Assembly (NCBI GenBank): GCA_023459215.1
Contig: JAEWVF010000071.1
Location: 1 to 64,000, forward strand
Reading direction: 5' to 3'
Length of the DNA: 64,000 nt
Source of the DNA: Chloroflexota bacterium
GTDB lineage: Bacteria > Chloroflexota > Anaerolineae > Anaerolineales > Villigracilaceae
Of this stretch, positions 36,977 to 45,193 are shown piece after piece (positions within the stretch are counted from its first letter, which is position 1; every line of letters starts with the position of its first letter). A program made the translations under genes and the position numbers. The notes beneath the pieces were generated by a model. That model had not been told where the DNA came from. It worked only from the letters and a program-made list of their open reading frames with translations, and did no database searches.

Positions 36977-37015
36977 GAACACCCGGTTCCAATATCGCAG
37001 ATTCCCAAAATTAAC

Positions 37016-37058
37016 AAATCAGCCCCCGTCCGAACTTGATGCGGACGGGGGCTGATTT
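37016..37058. terminator. Strong bidirectional terminator
   Basis: A perfect 17-bp stem (37016-37032 with 37042-37058) lies between the MNT gene and the converging M23 gene. Confidence 0.9.
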
Positions 37059-37059
37059 A

Positions 37060-37989
37060 TTATTGTCCAGTATGTTGAACCAAATCTCCGGTGGCGATGG
37101 CTTTCTCGCCTTCAACGCGGTAGCCGCCTGCGGGCATCGGCGGGCCGTCATGGCCGCGGAAGTAGAGCGGCAGGCCTTCCGCAAAGTTGAGCGGGTAAAC
37201 GGTCGGATCCTGGCGTTGATGGTGAATGTGGATGTGCGGCTCGCTGGTATTGCCGGAGTTCCCGCACTGACCGATAACCTGCCCCTCGGTGACGGTCTCG
37301 CCTGTTTTGACGGTCACACTGCCGTTTTTCAGGTGCGCGATCACCAGGTAGGTGCCGGTTTCTTCCATCCGAATCATAACGTGATTGCCGGTTGGCGCAA
37401 TCGTGTTGTTCGATGGTACGCCGGGTGTTGCATCCGGCTCGCCATCGTGGGCCGAGACAACATAGCCTGAAATCGGGGCGACGACCGGAATGCCGTAACA
37501 GCCATAATCTTCCAGGTTGGGGCTGCCGGAGAAATAAGGCGCGACCAGCAAGTCATACGCCCAACGCTGATCGGGGTAGGCGGCGTGATAATTTTTCTCG
37601 ACATTGTCCCCGCCCCAGATGACCTGTAGCGGCCCATCGGCCGGGAGTCGGACGGTGGCCGAGGGGCTGGTTGTTTCCAGCGAGGCGGGATAAGCAACCG
37701 GCACGAACCAGAAAACCAGCGGGGAGAGACTGAGCAGCGCCGCCAGCCCGGTCGCCAGCAGGGCTTTGCTGCGGCGCTTGCGGACGAGGGCGTACACCGC
37801 CACCGTTATCAACGAAATCAGCCCCAGGACCGGTGGAACCAGTTGCAGCAAGTACCAGGCCGAAATCCTGGTGATCCCGCCAGCGAAAAACATGCCGAGC
37901 AGGCTGACAAAAGATAGAAGCATCAGCACAAGCGGCGTCCAACGCAGGATAGTCCACAATCGGGACGGTTGGGTGGGTGTTTGATCCAT
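37060..37989 (-). CDS. Membrane-anchored M23-family peptidase
   Basis: A 309-residue protein with three N-terminal membrane helices (about 15-35, 42-66, 78-98) and an external LytM/M23 domain (about 140-290). The domain has GNHVMIRMEETGTYLVIAHL, then VTEGQVIGQCGNSGNTSEPHIHIHH with the HxH zinc ligands. The first ligand is less clear (HAAYPDQRWAYDL in place of HxGxD). It may cleave peptidoglycan or act as a scaffold. The ribosome binding site GAGGAA is good. Confidence 0.85.
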   Translation of the reverse strand: MDQTPTQPSRLWTILRWTPLVLMLLSFVSLLGMFFAGGITRISAWYLLQLVPPVLGLISLITVAVYALVRKRRSKALLATGLAALLSLSPLVFWFVPVAYPASLETTSPSATVRLPADGPLQVIWGGDNVEKNYHAAYPDQRWAYDLLVAPYFSGSPNLEDYGCYGIPVVAPISGYVVSAHDGEPDATPGVPSNNTIAPTGNHVMIRMEETGTYLVIAHLKNGSVTVKTGETVTEGQVIGQCGNSGNTSEPHIHIHHQRQDPTVYPLNFAEGLPLYFRGHDGPPMPAGGYRVEGEKAIATGDLVQHTGQ

Positions 37990-38064
37990 GGTTCCTCCTC
38001 AGGGTAGGCAAAGACGCGTTGGCAAAATCTACGGAAGAAGGGGACGAAAGTCGCAGCGCCGCGG

Positions 38065-39579
38065 TTATTTGGCGGAAGATTTCTCCATCCGGATCACGTT
38101 CCACGAAGCGGGAGGCAGGCTGGCGCTGAGGCGGCCCTCCTTAAGGGCTGCATCCCCGCCGGGACGCGGGGCAATGTTCTCGGGCTGATCCGGGCTGTTT
38201 GTGGCTTTTAAATCCGGATGGGTTAGCAGCAGGTGTTCCACCACGCGATAACCGCCAAAGCCGCGTGCGTCGCCTTCCAGGTTCAAGGCTTCTTCCAGGC
38301 TGCGGTTGACGGCAAAAACCGTCAGGGCTTCGCTTTCGGGATCGTGGACCGCGACGGCTTCGAGGCAGGGCACAGCATCGAATTCCTTATCCGCGTAAGT
38401 GGGGGACTGGACGCGCAGGTTGAGGGCCTCGCCGCGCCCGTAGCGCGAGGTGTGCTGGAAGGGGTAATAGATGCTCTGCCGCCAGGCCGGGCCGCCGTTG
38501 ACGGTCATGATTGGGGCGATAACGTTGACCAGTTGCGCCAGGCAGGCGATTTTGACCCGGTCGGTGTGGCGCAGCAGGGTAATCAGCATGCAACCGACCA
38601 GCAGGGCGTCTTCAAAGTTGTAGACATCCTCCAGTTGGCTGGGGGCTTCGCTCCAGGCCGGGATTTGGCGGTCGGCGTCGTTGGAGTGATACCAGACGTT
38701 CCATTCGTCGAAGGAGAGCTGGATGGTTTTCTTGCTCCGTTTCCTGGCCTGGACAGCGTCGCAGGTGGCGGCCACCGAGCGGATGAAGGCATCCATATCG
38801 AGCGATTTGGCCAGGAAATTTGGGGTGTTGTTCTCGCGGTTGCCGTAGTAGGTGTGCAGGGAGATGAATTCGACGTGCTCGTAGGTGTGTTCGAGCACCG
38901 TGGCTTCCCAGGCGCCGAAGGTCGACATGCCGCGCCCGGAACTGCCGCAGGCGACCAACTCGATGCTGGGGTCGACCCATTTCATCACTTTGGCGGTTTC
39001 AGCGGCAATGCGACCATACTCATCGGCGGTCTTGGCGCAGATTTGCCAGGGACCATCCATTTCGTTGCCCAGGCACCAGGTTTTGATGGCGTGTGGCTGG
39101 ACGGCCCCATTGGCGATGCGTAGGTCGCTCAGTTGTGTTCCGCCGGGGTGGTTGCAGTATTCGACGATGCGGCGGGCCTCGTTGGGGCCGCGCGTGCCCA
39201 GGTTGACGGCCATCAGCGGGGCGCTGTTGGCTTTTTTGCACCAGGCAACGAATTCATCCAGCCCGAACTGGTTGGTTTCGGTCACACGCCAGGCCAGATC
39301 GAGGCGGCGCGGACGCTGGTCTTTGGGGCCAATGCCATCTTCCCAGTTGTAGCCCGAGACAAAGTTTCCACCGGGGTAGCGGACGGCTGGCACGCCCAGG
39401 TCGCGCACCAGGTCGAGCACATCGCTGCGAAATCCATGTTCATCGGCGGATGGGTGGCCGGGTTCATAAATTCCGCCGTAAACGGCGCGTCCGAGGTGTT
39501 CGATGAAAGAACCGTACAGGCGCGGGTCGACCGCGCCGATGCGCATTTCAGGATGAAGGGTGATTTTGGCGGTTTGCAT
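38065..39579 (-). CDS. Alpha-L-arabinofuranosidase, family GH51
   Basis: A 504-residue GH51 enzyme that releases arabinofuranose from arabinan or arabinoxylan side chains. The acid/base is Glu173 in CLGNEMDGPW and the nucleophile is Glu292 in LSFDEWNVWY. The opening YGSFIEHLGRAVYGGIYEPGH and RYPGGNFVSGYNWEDG are typical. There is no signal peptide, so it probably works on imported oligosaccharides. A 12-bp palindrome upstream suggests sugar-responsive repression. Confidence 0.95.
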   Translation of the reverse strand: MQTAKITLHPEMRIGAVDPRLYGSFIEHLGRAVYGGIYEPGHPSADEHGFRSDVLDLVRDLGVPAVRYPGGNFVSGYNWEDGIGPKDQRPRRLDLAWRVTETNQFGLDEFVAWCKKANSAPLMAVNLGTRGPNEARRIVEYCNHPGGTQLSDLRIANGAVQPHAIKTWCLGNEMDGPWQICAKTADEYGRIAAETAKVMKWVDPSIELVACGSSGRGMSTFGAWEATVLEHTYEHVEFISLHTYYGNRENNTPNFLAKSLDMDAFIRSVAATCDAVQARKRSKKTIQLSFDEWNVWYHSNDADRQIPAWSEAPSQLEDVYNFEDALLVGCMLITLLRHTDRVKIACLAQLVNVIAPIMTVNGGPAWRQSIYYPFQHTSRYGRGEALNLRVQSPTYADKEFDAVPCLEAVAVHDPESEALTVFAVNRSLEEALNLEGDARGFGGYRVVEHLLLTHPDLKATNSPDQPENIAPRPGGDAALKEGRLSASLPPASWNVIRMEKSSAK

Positions 39580-39599
39580 AAGGAAATCTCCAATTAGTT

Positions 39600-39611
39600 G
39601 TTATCGATAAC
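39600..39611. promoter_or_regulatory. Candidate LacI-type operator upstream of the GH51 gene
   Basis: GTTATCGATAAC is a perfect palindrome with a central CG, 20 bases upstream of the arabinofuranosidase start. This is the usual form of LacI-family sugar operators. No regulator gene is adjacent. Confidence 0.5.
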
Positions 39612-39798
39612 GGTGCCCTGATTTTGCCATAAAGTGGGCAAAGTAACGTAACGGGAATAAAAATACTCCTTTTCTACTCCTTTCGAGCGCCGACAAAAGA
39701 CTCCTTGGAGCGTATCCTTGAGAAAAAGATGTTGCCGGGAAGTTCGTTTTTCGAATTGCGAATTGCTATTCACGAACCCCGCCATTGAAAGGACACTT

Positions 39799-40488
<690 letters not shown>

Positions 40489-40498
40489 AACCTACCGC

Positions 40499-40600
40499 CC
40501 TGAGCGGAGTAACGAGCATAGCGAGGAGCGCAGTCGAAGGGCGCTTAACCGCCAAAATGCTCTTCGACTACAGCCGCACAGAACGCGGCTTCCGCTCAGA
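40499..40600. repeat. Palindromic repeat, CCTGAGCGGAG family, copy 1
   Basis: Left arm 40499-40543 (CCTGAGCGGAG...AGTCGAAGGGCG) faces right arm 40562-40600 (CTTCGACTACAGCCG...CGCTCAGA). A relative at 43020-43134 shares the outer CCTGAGCGGAG and AGTCGAAGG words. It lies inside the exporter 1 operon. Confidence 0.75.
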
Positions 40601-40624
40601 GCAAGGAAGCAAAGGTAAATTATT

Positions 40625-43009
40625 ATGATCCGTTGGATAAAAGTTTTCCGCGACCTGTGGAATAACCGTGCCCGCACCATCCTGGTGATTCTCTCCATCG
40701 CTGTCGGTGTCTTTGCGATTGGGATGATTGCCGCCACCCAGCAGGCGCTGACCGCTTCGCTCAACACCCAATACGCCGCCATGCGCCCCGCCGATGCCAT
40801 CCTCCAGACCGAGCCGCTGCTTGACGAGGATTTTGTCGATGGCCTGCGCAATATGCGCGGCGTGGAAGCGGCTGAAGGCCGCCGCGCCCTGCTCCTGCGC
40901 ATCTCTCTGGATGGCAAAGGCGAAACCTGGCGCGACCTGACCCTGTATGCCCTGAACGATTTCGATGAGCAGCATTTGTTCTTTGTCCGCCCACAGGATG
41001 GCATCTGGCCGCCCGAAAAAGGCCAGGTGTTGCTCGAGCGCGCTTCCATGCTCTACATTGGCGCAAAACCCGGCGACCAGATCCTGGTCAAGACCCCCGA
41101 TGGACGCCAATTCCGCCTGACGGTGACCGGGCGCGCCCACGATTTGTACCGCATCCCGCCGGTTATTGAAGGCTGGATTTATGGCTACGTCAGCATGGAT
41201 ACGCTGCGCTGGATGGGCGAGGCCGAGGGCTACAACGAACTCTACGTCAAGGCCAGCCAAGCGTCCCAAATCCGCGCTGTGACCGACAAGGCTGCCGACC
41301 GCATCGAGGGCCAGGGCCTGCCTGTCTACCGCAAAACCCTGCCCAGGCCGGGTGAACACCCGCTCAATTTCATCATCGATACGGTGCTGATTCTGCTCGG
41401 GCTGGTGGCCGCCATGTCGATGTTCCTGAGCGCCCTGCTGGTCGTCAACGTCATCTCGGCGCTGATTGCCCAACAGGAAAAACAGATTGGCATCATGAAA
41501 GCCATCGGCGCGCGTTCCGGGCAGATTATCAGCCTGTATTTTGGCACGGTGCTGATTCTCGGGCTGCTGGCCTGCCTGCTCGCCATTCCGCTCAGTGTGA
41601 TTGGCGCGCGCGCCCTGGCTGCTTTTGTGGCCGAGCTGATTAACTTCGATCCGCCGCAGGTGGAGTTCACCCTCGAAGCGCTGATTCTGCAACTGGGTGT
41701 GGGGCTGCTGGTACCGCTTGTCGCTGCTGCGCCGGCCATCATCAACGGGACCAAGGTTTCCCCTGCGAAAGTCCTGAGCGAATACGGTATCAACCAGGTT
41801 TGGGCCGGGGCCGGCCTGCTCGACCGCATCCTGCAGCGCTTTCCGCAACTCACCCGCGATGCCCTGCTGGCGCTGCGCAATCCATTCCGTAAACGCGGGC
41901 GGCTGATTCTCTCGCTGGTCACGCTGACTTTTGCCGGAGCCGTTTTTATGGCGATTGTCAACCTGCAAAGTTCGCTCAATGCCGCCCTGAACGAGATGTT
42001 CGAGTTCTGGCGCTACGACGCCTGGATCATCGTCGATGACCACATCCCGGCTGAGCGGCTGGTTAACGAGGCCCGCGCCGTGCCGGGCGTGCGCAACGCG
42101 GAAGCCTGGGGCTTCACCATCGGGCGCTACGTTCGGCCTGACGGCACCGAAAGCGACAACCTGTACCTGATGGCCCCGCCCGCCGGCACACCCCTGCTCG
42201 ACCCGCCCATCGTCGCAGGCCGCGCCCTCCAGCCGGGCGATACCGATGCCATCCTGGCATCCCCCGGCCTGCTGGCCAACGAGCCAACCCTGCGCCTGGG
42301 TGGCCCGATGAAAGTCAAAATCGAAGGCCGTGAGCAAACCTACACCATCGTCGGCGTGATGAACATGATGGGCAATGCCACCATTGGCTACTTCACCATC
42401 ATGGACTACTCGGCTTACACCCGGCATGTCCGCGAGCCGAACCGCGCCAACGCCATCATCCTGACCTTTGATGCGTCCGGCCTCGACGCCCAGCGCGCCA
42501 CCGCCAGCGCCGTTGAAAAGCGTTACGATGCTGCCGACATCGAAGTGCTCTCGAACTTCCTGATCGCTGAGGAACGTGAAGAAATCGACGGCGCCTTTGC
42601 CATCATCGTCGCCCTGCTGATGGTCATGACCGTCCTGCTCGCCACGGTCGGCGGCCTGGGCCTGATGGGTACCATGAGCCTGAACGTCATCGAGCGCACC
42701 CGCGAAATTGGTGTCATGCGCGCCTATGGCGCCTCCAGCGCGGCGATTTCGCGGATTGTGATTGTCGAGGGTCTTATCATCGGGATGATGAGTTGGGTGC
42801 TGGCGATTGGCCTTTCCCTGCCCATCAGCATTTTCCTGGCCCGCAATATTGGCGAGGCGTTCATGGACTACCCGATGCCGGCCTCCTATTCCCTGGGCGG
42901 AATCCTGGCCTGGGCCGGCCTTGTCCTGACGATCTCGGTCATTGCCAGCCTGTTCCCAGCGCTGAATGCGGCACGCTTGACCGTCACTGAAGTGTTGGCT
43001 TATGAATAA
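40625..43009 (+). CDS. ABC exporter permease with duplicated FtsX/MacB domains (exporter 1)
   Basis: A 794-residue permease. It has an N-terminal helix (about 15-38), a periplasmic-type MacB domain (45-240), three FtsX helices (about 258-375), a cytoplasmic loop, another anchor (430-450), a second MacB domain, and three final helices (about 655-780). Sequence hallmarks are ALLVVNVISALIAQQEKQIGIMKAIGA and SLNVIERTREIGVMRAYGAS. It is co-oriented with the ATPase and adaptor genes. The substrate is unknown, perhaps a lipid, peptide or drug. Confidence 0.92.
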   Translation: MIRWIKVFRDLWNNRARTILVILSIAVGVFAIGMIAATQQALTASLNTQYAAMRPADAILQTEPLLDEDFVDGLRNMRGVEAAEGRRALLLRISLDGKGETWRDLTLYALNDFDEQHLFFVRPQDGIWPPEKGQVLLERASMLYIGAKPGDQILVKTPDGRQFRLTVTGRAHDLYRIPPVIEGWIYGYVSMDTLRWMGEAEGYNELYVKASQASQIRAVTDKAADRIEGQGLPVYRKTLPRPGEHPLNFIIDTVLILLGLVAAMSMFLSALLVVNVISALIAQQEKQIGIMKAIGARSGQIISLYFGTVLILGLLACLLAIPLSVIGARALAAFVAELINFDPPQVEFTLEALILQLGVGLLVPLVAAAPAIINGTKVSPAKVLSEYGINQVWAGAGLLDRILQRFPQLTRDALLALRNPFRKRGRLILSLVTLTFAGAVFMAIVNLQSSLNAALNEMFEFWRYDAWIIVDDHIPAERLVNEARAVPGVRNAEAWGFTIGRYVRPDGTESDNLYLMAPPAGTPLLDPPIVAGRALQPGDTDAILASPGLLANEPTLRLGGPMKVKIEGREQTYTIVGVMNMMGNATIGYFTIMDYSAYTRHVREPNRANAIILTFDASGLDAQRATASAVEKRYDAADIEVLSNFLIAEEREEIDGAFAIIVALLMVMTVLLATVGGLGLMGTMSLNVIERTREIGVMRAYGASSAAISRIVIVEGLIIGMMSWVLAIGLSLPISIFLARNIGEAFMDYPMPASYSLGGILAWAGLVLTISVIASLFPALNAARLTVTEVLAYE

Positions 43010-43019
43010 AACCGACCCG

Positions 43020-43134
43020 TCCTGAGCGGAGAACTGAGTGTTCTTTGCGAAGTTCGTAGTCGAAGGACGGTTTTGTCACAGAATCGCCCTTCGACTGTGG
43101 GCCTCACAAAAACCGTTCGGCCCGCCACTCAGGG
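43020..43134. repeat. Palindromic repeat, CCTGAGCGGAG family, copy 2
   Basis: Left arm 43020-43070 and right arm 43085-43134 (CGCCCTTCGACTG...CACTCAGGG) can fold together. It lies between permease and adaptor, so two members of the same family interrupt one operon. Confidence 0.72.
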
Positions 43135-43162
43135 CTTGTAGATAATAAAAAAGGAGAATCTC

Positions 43163-44329
43163 ATGAAAAAACTCACCATCGTCCTCGCTTTACTTGCCAT
43201 CCTGCTGAGCGCCTGCACTGGGATAGCCACCCCGACCGCAACCCCGGTGGCCGAGCCTGTCGAAACCGGCCCCAGCCTCGTCACCGCTGAAGGCAAACTG
43301 CTGCCCGCTCCCGCCATCGAACTGGCCTTCGCCCAGGGTGGAGTCGTCGCCGAGGTGCTCGTCCAGCCCGGCGACAAGGTCACTGCTGGGGATGTGCTGG
43401 CCCGCCTGATTGGAATCGAAACCGTCCAGGCTGAACTGGCCGCCGGGAAACTGGAGCAGGTCAATGCCCAGGTTGCCCTCGACCTGCTCCAGCGCAACGC
43501 CCTGTTGACAGCCTCCCAGGCTGAGAAAGCCTTGCTCGATGCCCAAAAAGCCTACGAAAGCGAAGCCAACGGCTGGAGTCTGGGTAACGCAGATGACGCG
43601 ACCGATCTCGAACTGACCCTCGACGATTATGTCATGGCTGAAGAAGATTACCGCGAGGCGCGCGACAAACTGACTGGCTTGCTTGATAAAGACGAAACCA
43701 ATCGTGAGCGCAAAGATGCCCAGGATGATTTCGATGCCGAGAAAAAATCCCTGGCTGAAGCCTACGCTGACCTGCTGGAGGAAGTCGCTGCCAACGACCA
43801 GCCCCTCGACGAAGAACAAGTGACGCTGCTGGCCGTCCTCTCTGCCTTGGAAGTGTCCCGCCAGAACCAGGATCGCTTCAACGAGCAGAATCTCGACCCT
43901 GAGAAACTAGCCGCTGCCGAAGCGCGCCTGGCTGCTGCGACCGCCCACGTAACCGCCGCCGAAGCTACCCTCGAACTGTACGAGTTGCGCGCGCCCTTTG
44001 CCGGGACAGTGCTCAGTTTCGATGCCAAAATCGGCGAGGCCGCCCTCCCTGGCCTGCCGGTGGCCTACCTTGCCAACACCGCCACCTGGACGGTTGAAAC
44101 CAAGGATTTGGCCGAAATCGACATCGCGCGCGTTGCCCCTGGTCAGCCCGCCACCGTCAAACTGGATGCCTTCCCCGGCGAGGAATTTCCCGCCACCGTC
44201 ACCGCCATCGACCCGGTCGGGCAGGAGTACCTGGGCGACATGATCTACAAAGTCACGCTCACGTTGGATCAGGCAGATGCGCGCTTCATGTGGAACATGA
44301 CCGCAACCGTGAATATCGAAGTGAAGTAA
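43163..44329 (+). CDS. HlyD-family adaptor lipoprotein of ABC exporter 1
   Basis: A 388-residue membrane-fusion-type protein. A lipoprotein signal ends in LLSAC (residue 18). A biotinyl-lipoyl-like half motif (AEVLVQPGDKVTAGDVLARL) is followed by a long Ala/Glu/Leu-rich coiled coil (about 85-260), then the second lipoyl half (LYELRAPFAGTVLSFDAKIGE) and a beta-barrel. In a monoderm it would link the permease to the wall or guide the substrate. The ribosome binding site is AAAGGAG. Confidence 0.92.
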   Translation: MKKLTIVLALLAILLSACTGIATPTATPVAEPVETGPSLVTAEGKLLPAPAIELAFAQGGVVAEVLVQPGDKVTAGDVLARLIGIETVQAELAAGKLEQVNAQVALDLLQRNALLTASQAEKALLDAQKAYESEANGWSLGNADDATDLELTLDDYVMAEEDYREARDKLTGLLDKDETNRERKDAQDDFDAEKKSLAEAYADLLEEVAANDQPLDEEQVTLLAVLSALEVSRQNQDRFNEQNLDPEKLAAAEARLAAATAHVTAAEATLELYELRAPFAGTVLSFDAKIGEAALPGLPVAYLANTATWTVETKDLAEIDIARVAPGQPATVKLDAFPGEEFPATVTAIDPVGQEYLGDMIYKVTLTLDQADARFMWNMTATVNIEVK

Positions 44330-44354
44330 CAGGAAACGAGTTCTGAGTAAAAAG

Positions 44355-44381
44355 ACAGGGCTGACGACAAGTCAGCCCTGT
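44355..44381. terminator. Bidirectional Rho-independent terminator
   Basis: ACAGGGCTGAC (44355-44365) pairs with 44371-44381, flanked by A and T runs. It separates exporter 1 from the second HEPN/MNT pair. Confidence 0.85.
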
Positions 44382-44403
44382 TTGTTATTGACCCTTTAAA
44401 TTT

Positions 44404-44757
44404 TTAGAGCGCAATTCCCTCGCGCGCCACATTCTGACACAATGAAAAATCGGCGCGACTCATGGCTTGCCAACGTTCTACGGAAATCACCTGGATGTTG
44501 AATAACAGATCATACTGCAACTCAATCCGCGCGGCCAGTTTCCAAATTGCATAACGCAAAGCCCAGGTTTCATCTTTTACCAGAACCAGCAAGTCCACAT
44601 CCGAATCTGGATGCGAATCGTTTCGGGCTTTGGAGCCAAATAAAATGACCTGCTGCAATTGATCAGAATGTTTTTCGCGCAGCGCCTTGAGCAATGCGTT
44701 CAAACCTTCTTTTTCCTGAGCAGCTAGCTGGGAAGAAATTTGTGTTGTTGCAACCAT
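44404..44757 (-). CDS. MNT-type nucleotidyltransferase, second HEPN/MNT pair
   Basis: A 117-residue minimal nucleotidyltransferase with FGSKARNDSHPDSDVDLL (Gly41-Ser42, Asp53, Asp55), at the same positions as in the first pair. The third acidic position reads QYDLLFNI, where the first pair has EYDVVFDL, so one acidic residue may differ. It overlaps the HEPN gene by 34 bases and presumably modifies that protein. Confidence 0.9.
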   Translation of the reverse strand: MVATTQISSQLAAQEKEGLNALLKALREKHSDQLQQVILFGSKARNDSHPDSDVDLLVLVKDETWALRYAIWKLAARIELQYDLLFNIQVISVERWQAMSRADFSLCQNVAREGIAL

Positions 44758-45137
44758 TTTTCTATCTCACCAATGAACTGTTGGGCAGTGGCCAATTGCT
44801 GGCGCAAATCATCCGGCTCAAATCGGGTCAGCATTTCGTAATCGCCAGCCTGACGCATATCAAATGCCAGCCGATAAAAATCGCCAATTTCGGCTGAAAA
44901 CTCACCGGTTTTGACAAAATTCTGTCGAAAAGCACTCAACACAGCGCTGTGTTTTGAGAATGACAGTGATTTGGTTTTAAGCAAAGCCGTTGTGGCATAA
45001 AACACAGCATAATAAATTCGGTTGGCCGCAACGCTGTAAAAATCGTTCTCCAGGTTTAATTTAGCGGCAGCCAACGATTCATGGGCCGCGTCCAGATACA
45101 ACTTAATTTCGTTCAAATCATCAGGTATGGCATTCAT
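44724..45137 (-). CDS. HEPN-domain protein, second HEPN/MNT pair
   Basis: A 137-residue helical HEPN protein clearly related to the first: FYSVAANRIYYAVFYATTALL, LSFSKHSAVLSAFRQNFVKTGEF and MRQAGDYEM. No Rx4-6H motif is seen. TATACT lies seven bases before the ATG and no ribosome binding site is present. The module sits between two exporters that face each other. Confidence 0.88.
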   Translation of the reverse strand: MNAIPDDLNEIKLYLDAAHESLAAAKLNLENDFYSVAANRIYYAVFYATTALLKTKSLSFSKHSAVLSAFRQNFVKTGEFSAEIGDFYRLAFDMRQAGDYEMLTRFEPDDLRQQLATAQQFIGEIEKWLQQHKFLPS

Positions 45138-45144
45138 CGCTTTC

Positions 45145-45150
45145 AGTATA
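45145..45150 (-). promoter_or_regulatory. -10 box for a leaderless HEPN/MNT transcript
   Basis: TATACT on the minus strand, seven bases before the HEPN start codon. Confidence 0.5.
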
Positions 45151-45193
45151 CCGAGATTTCAGGCAAAGGACAACCTCTATGCCTTGTCCTTTC

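Noticed and set aside
40568..42427. 619-codon minus-strand frame across the exporter 1 permease
   Set aside because: High-GC antisense shadow: the plus-strand frame is a complete FtsX-type permease.
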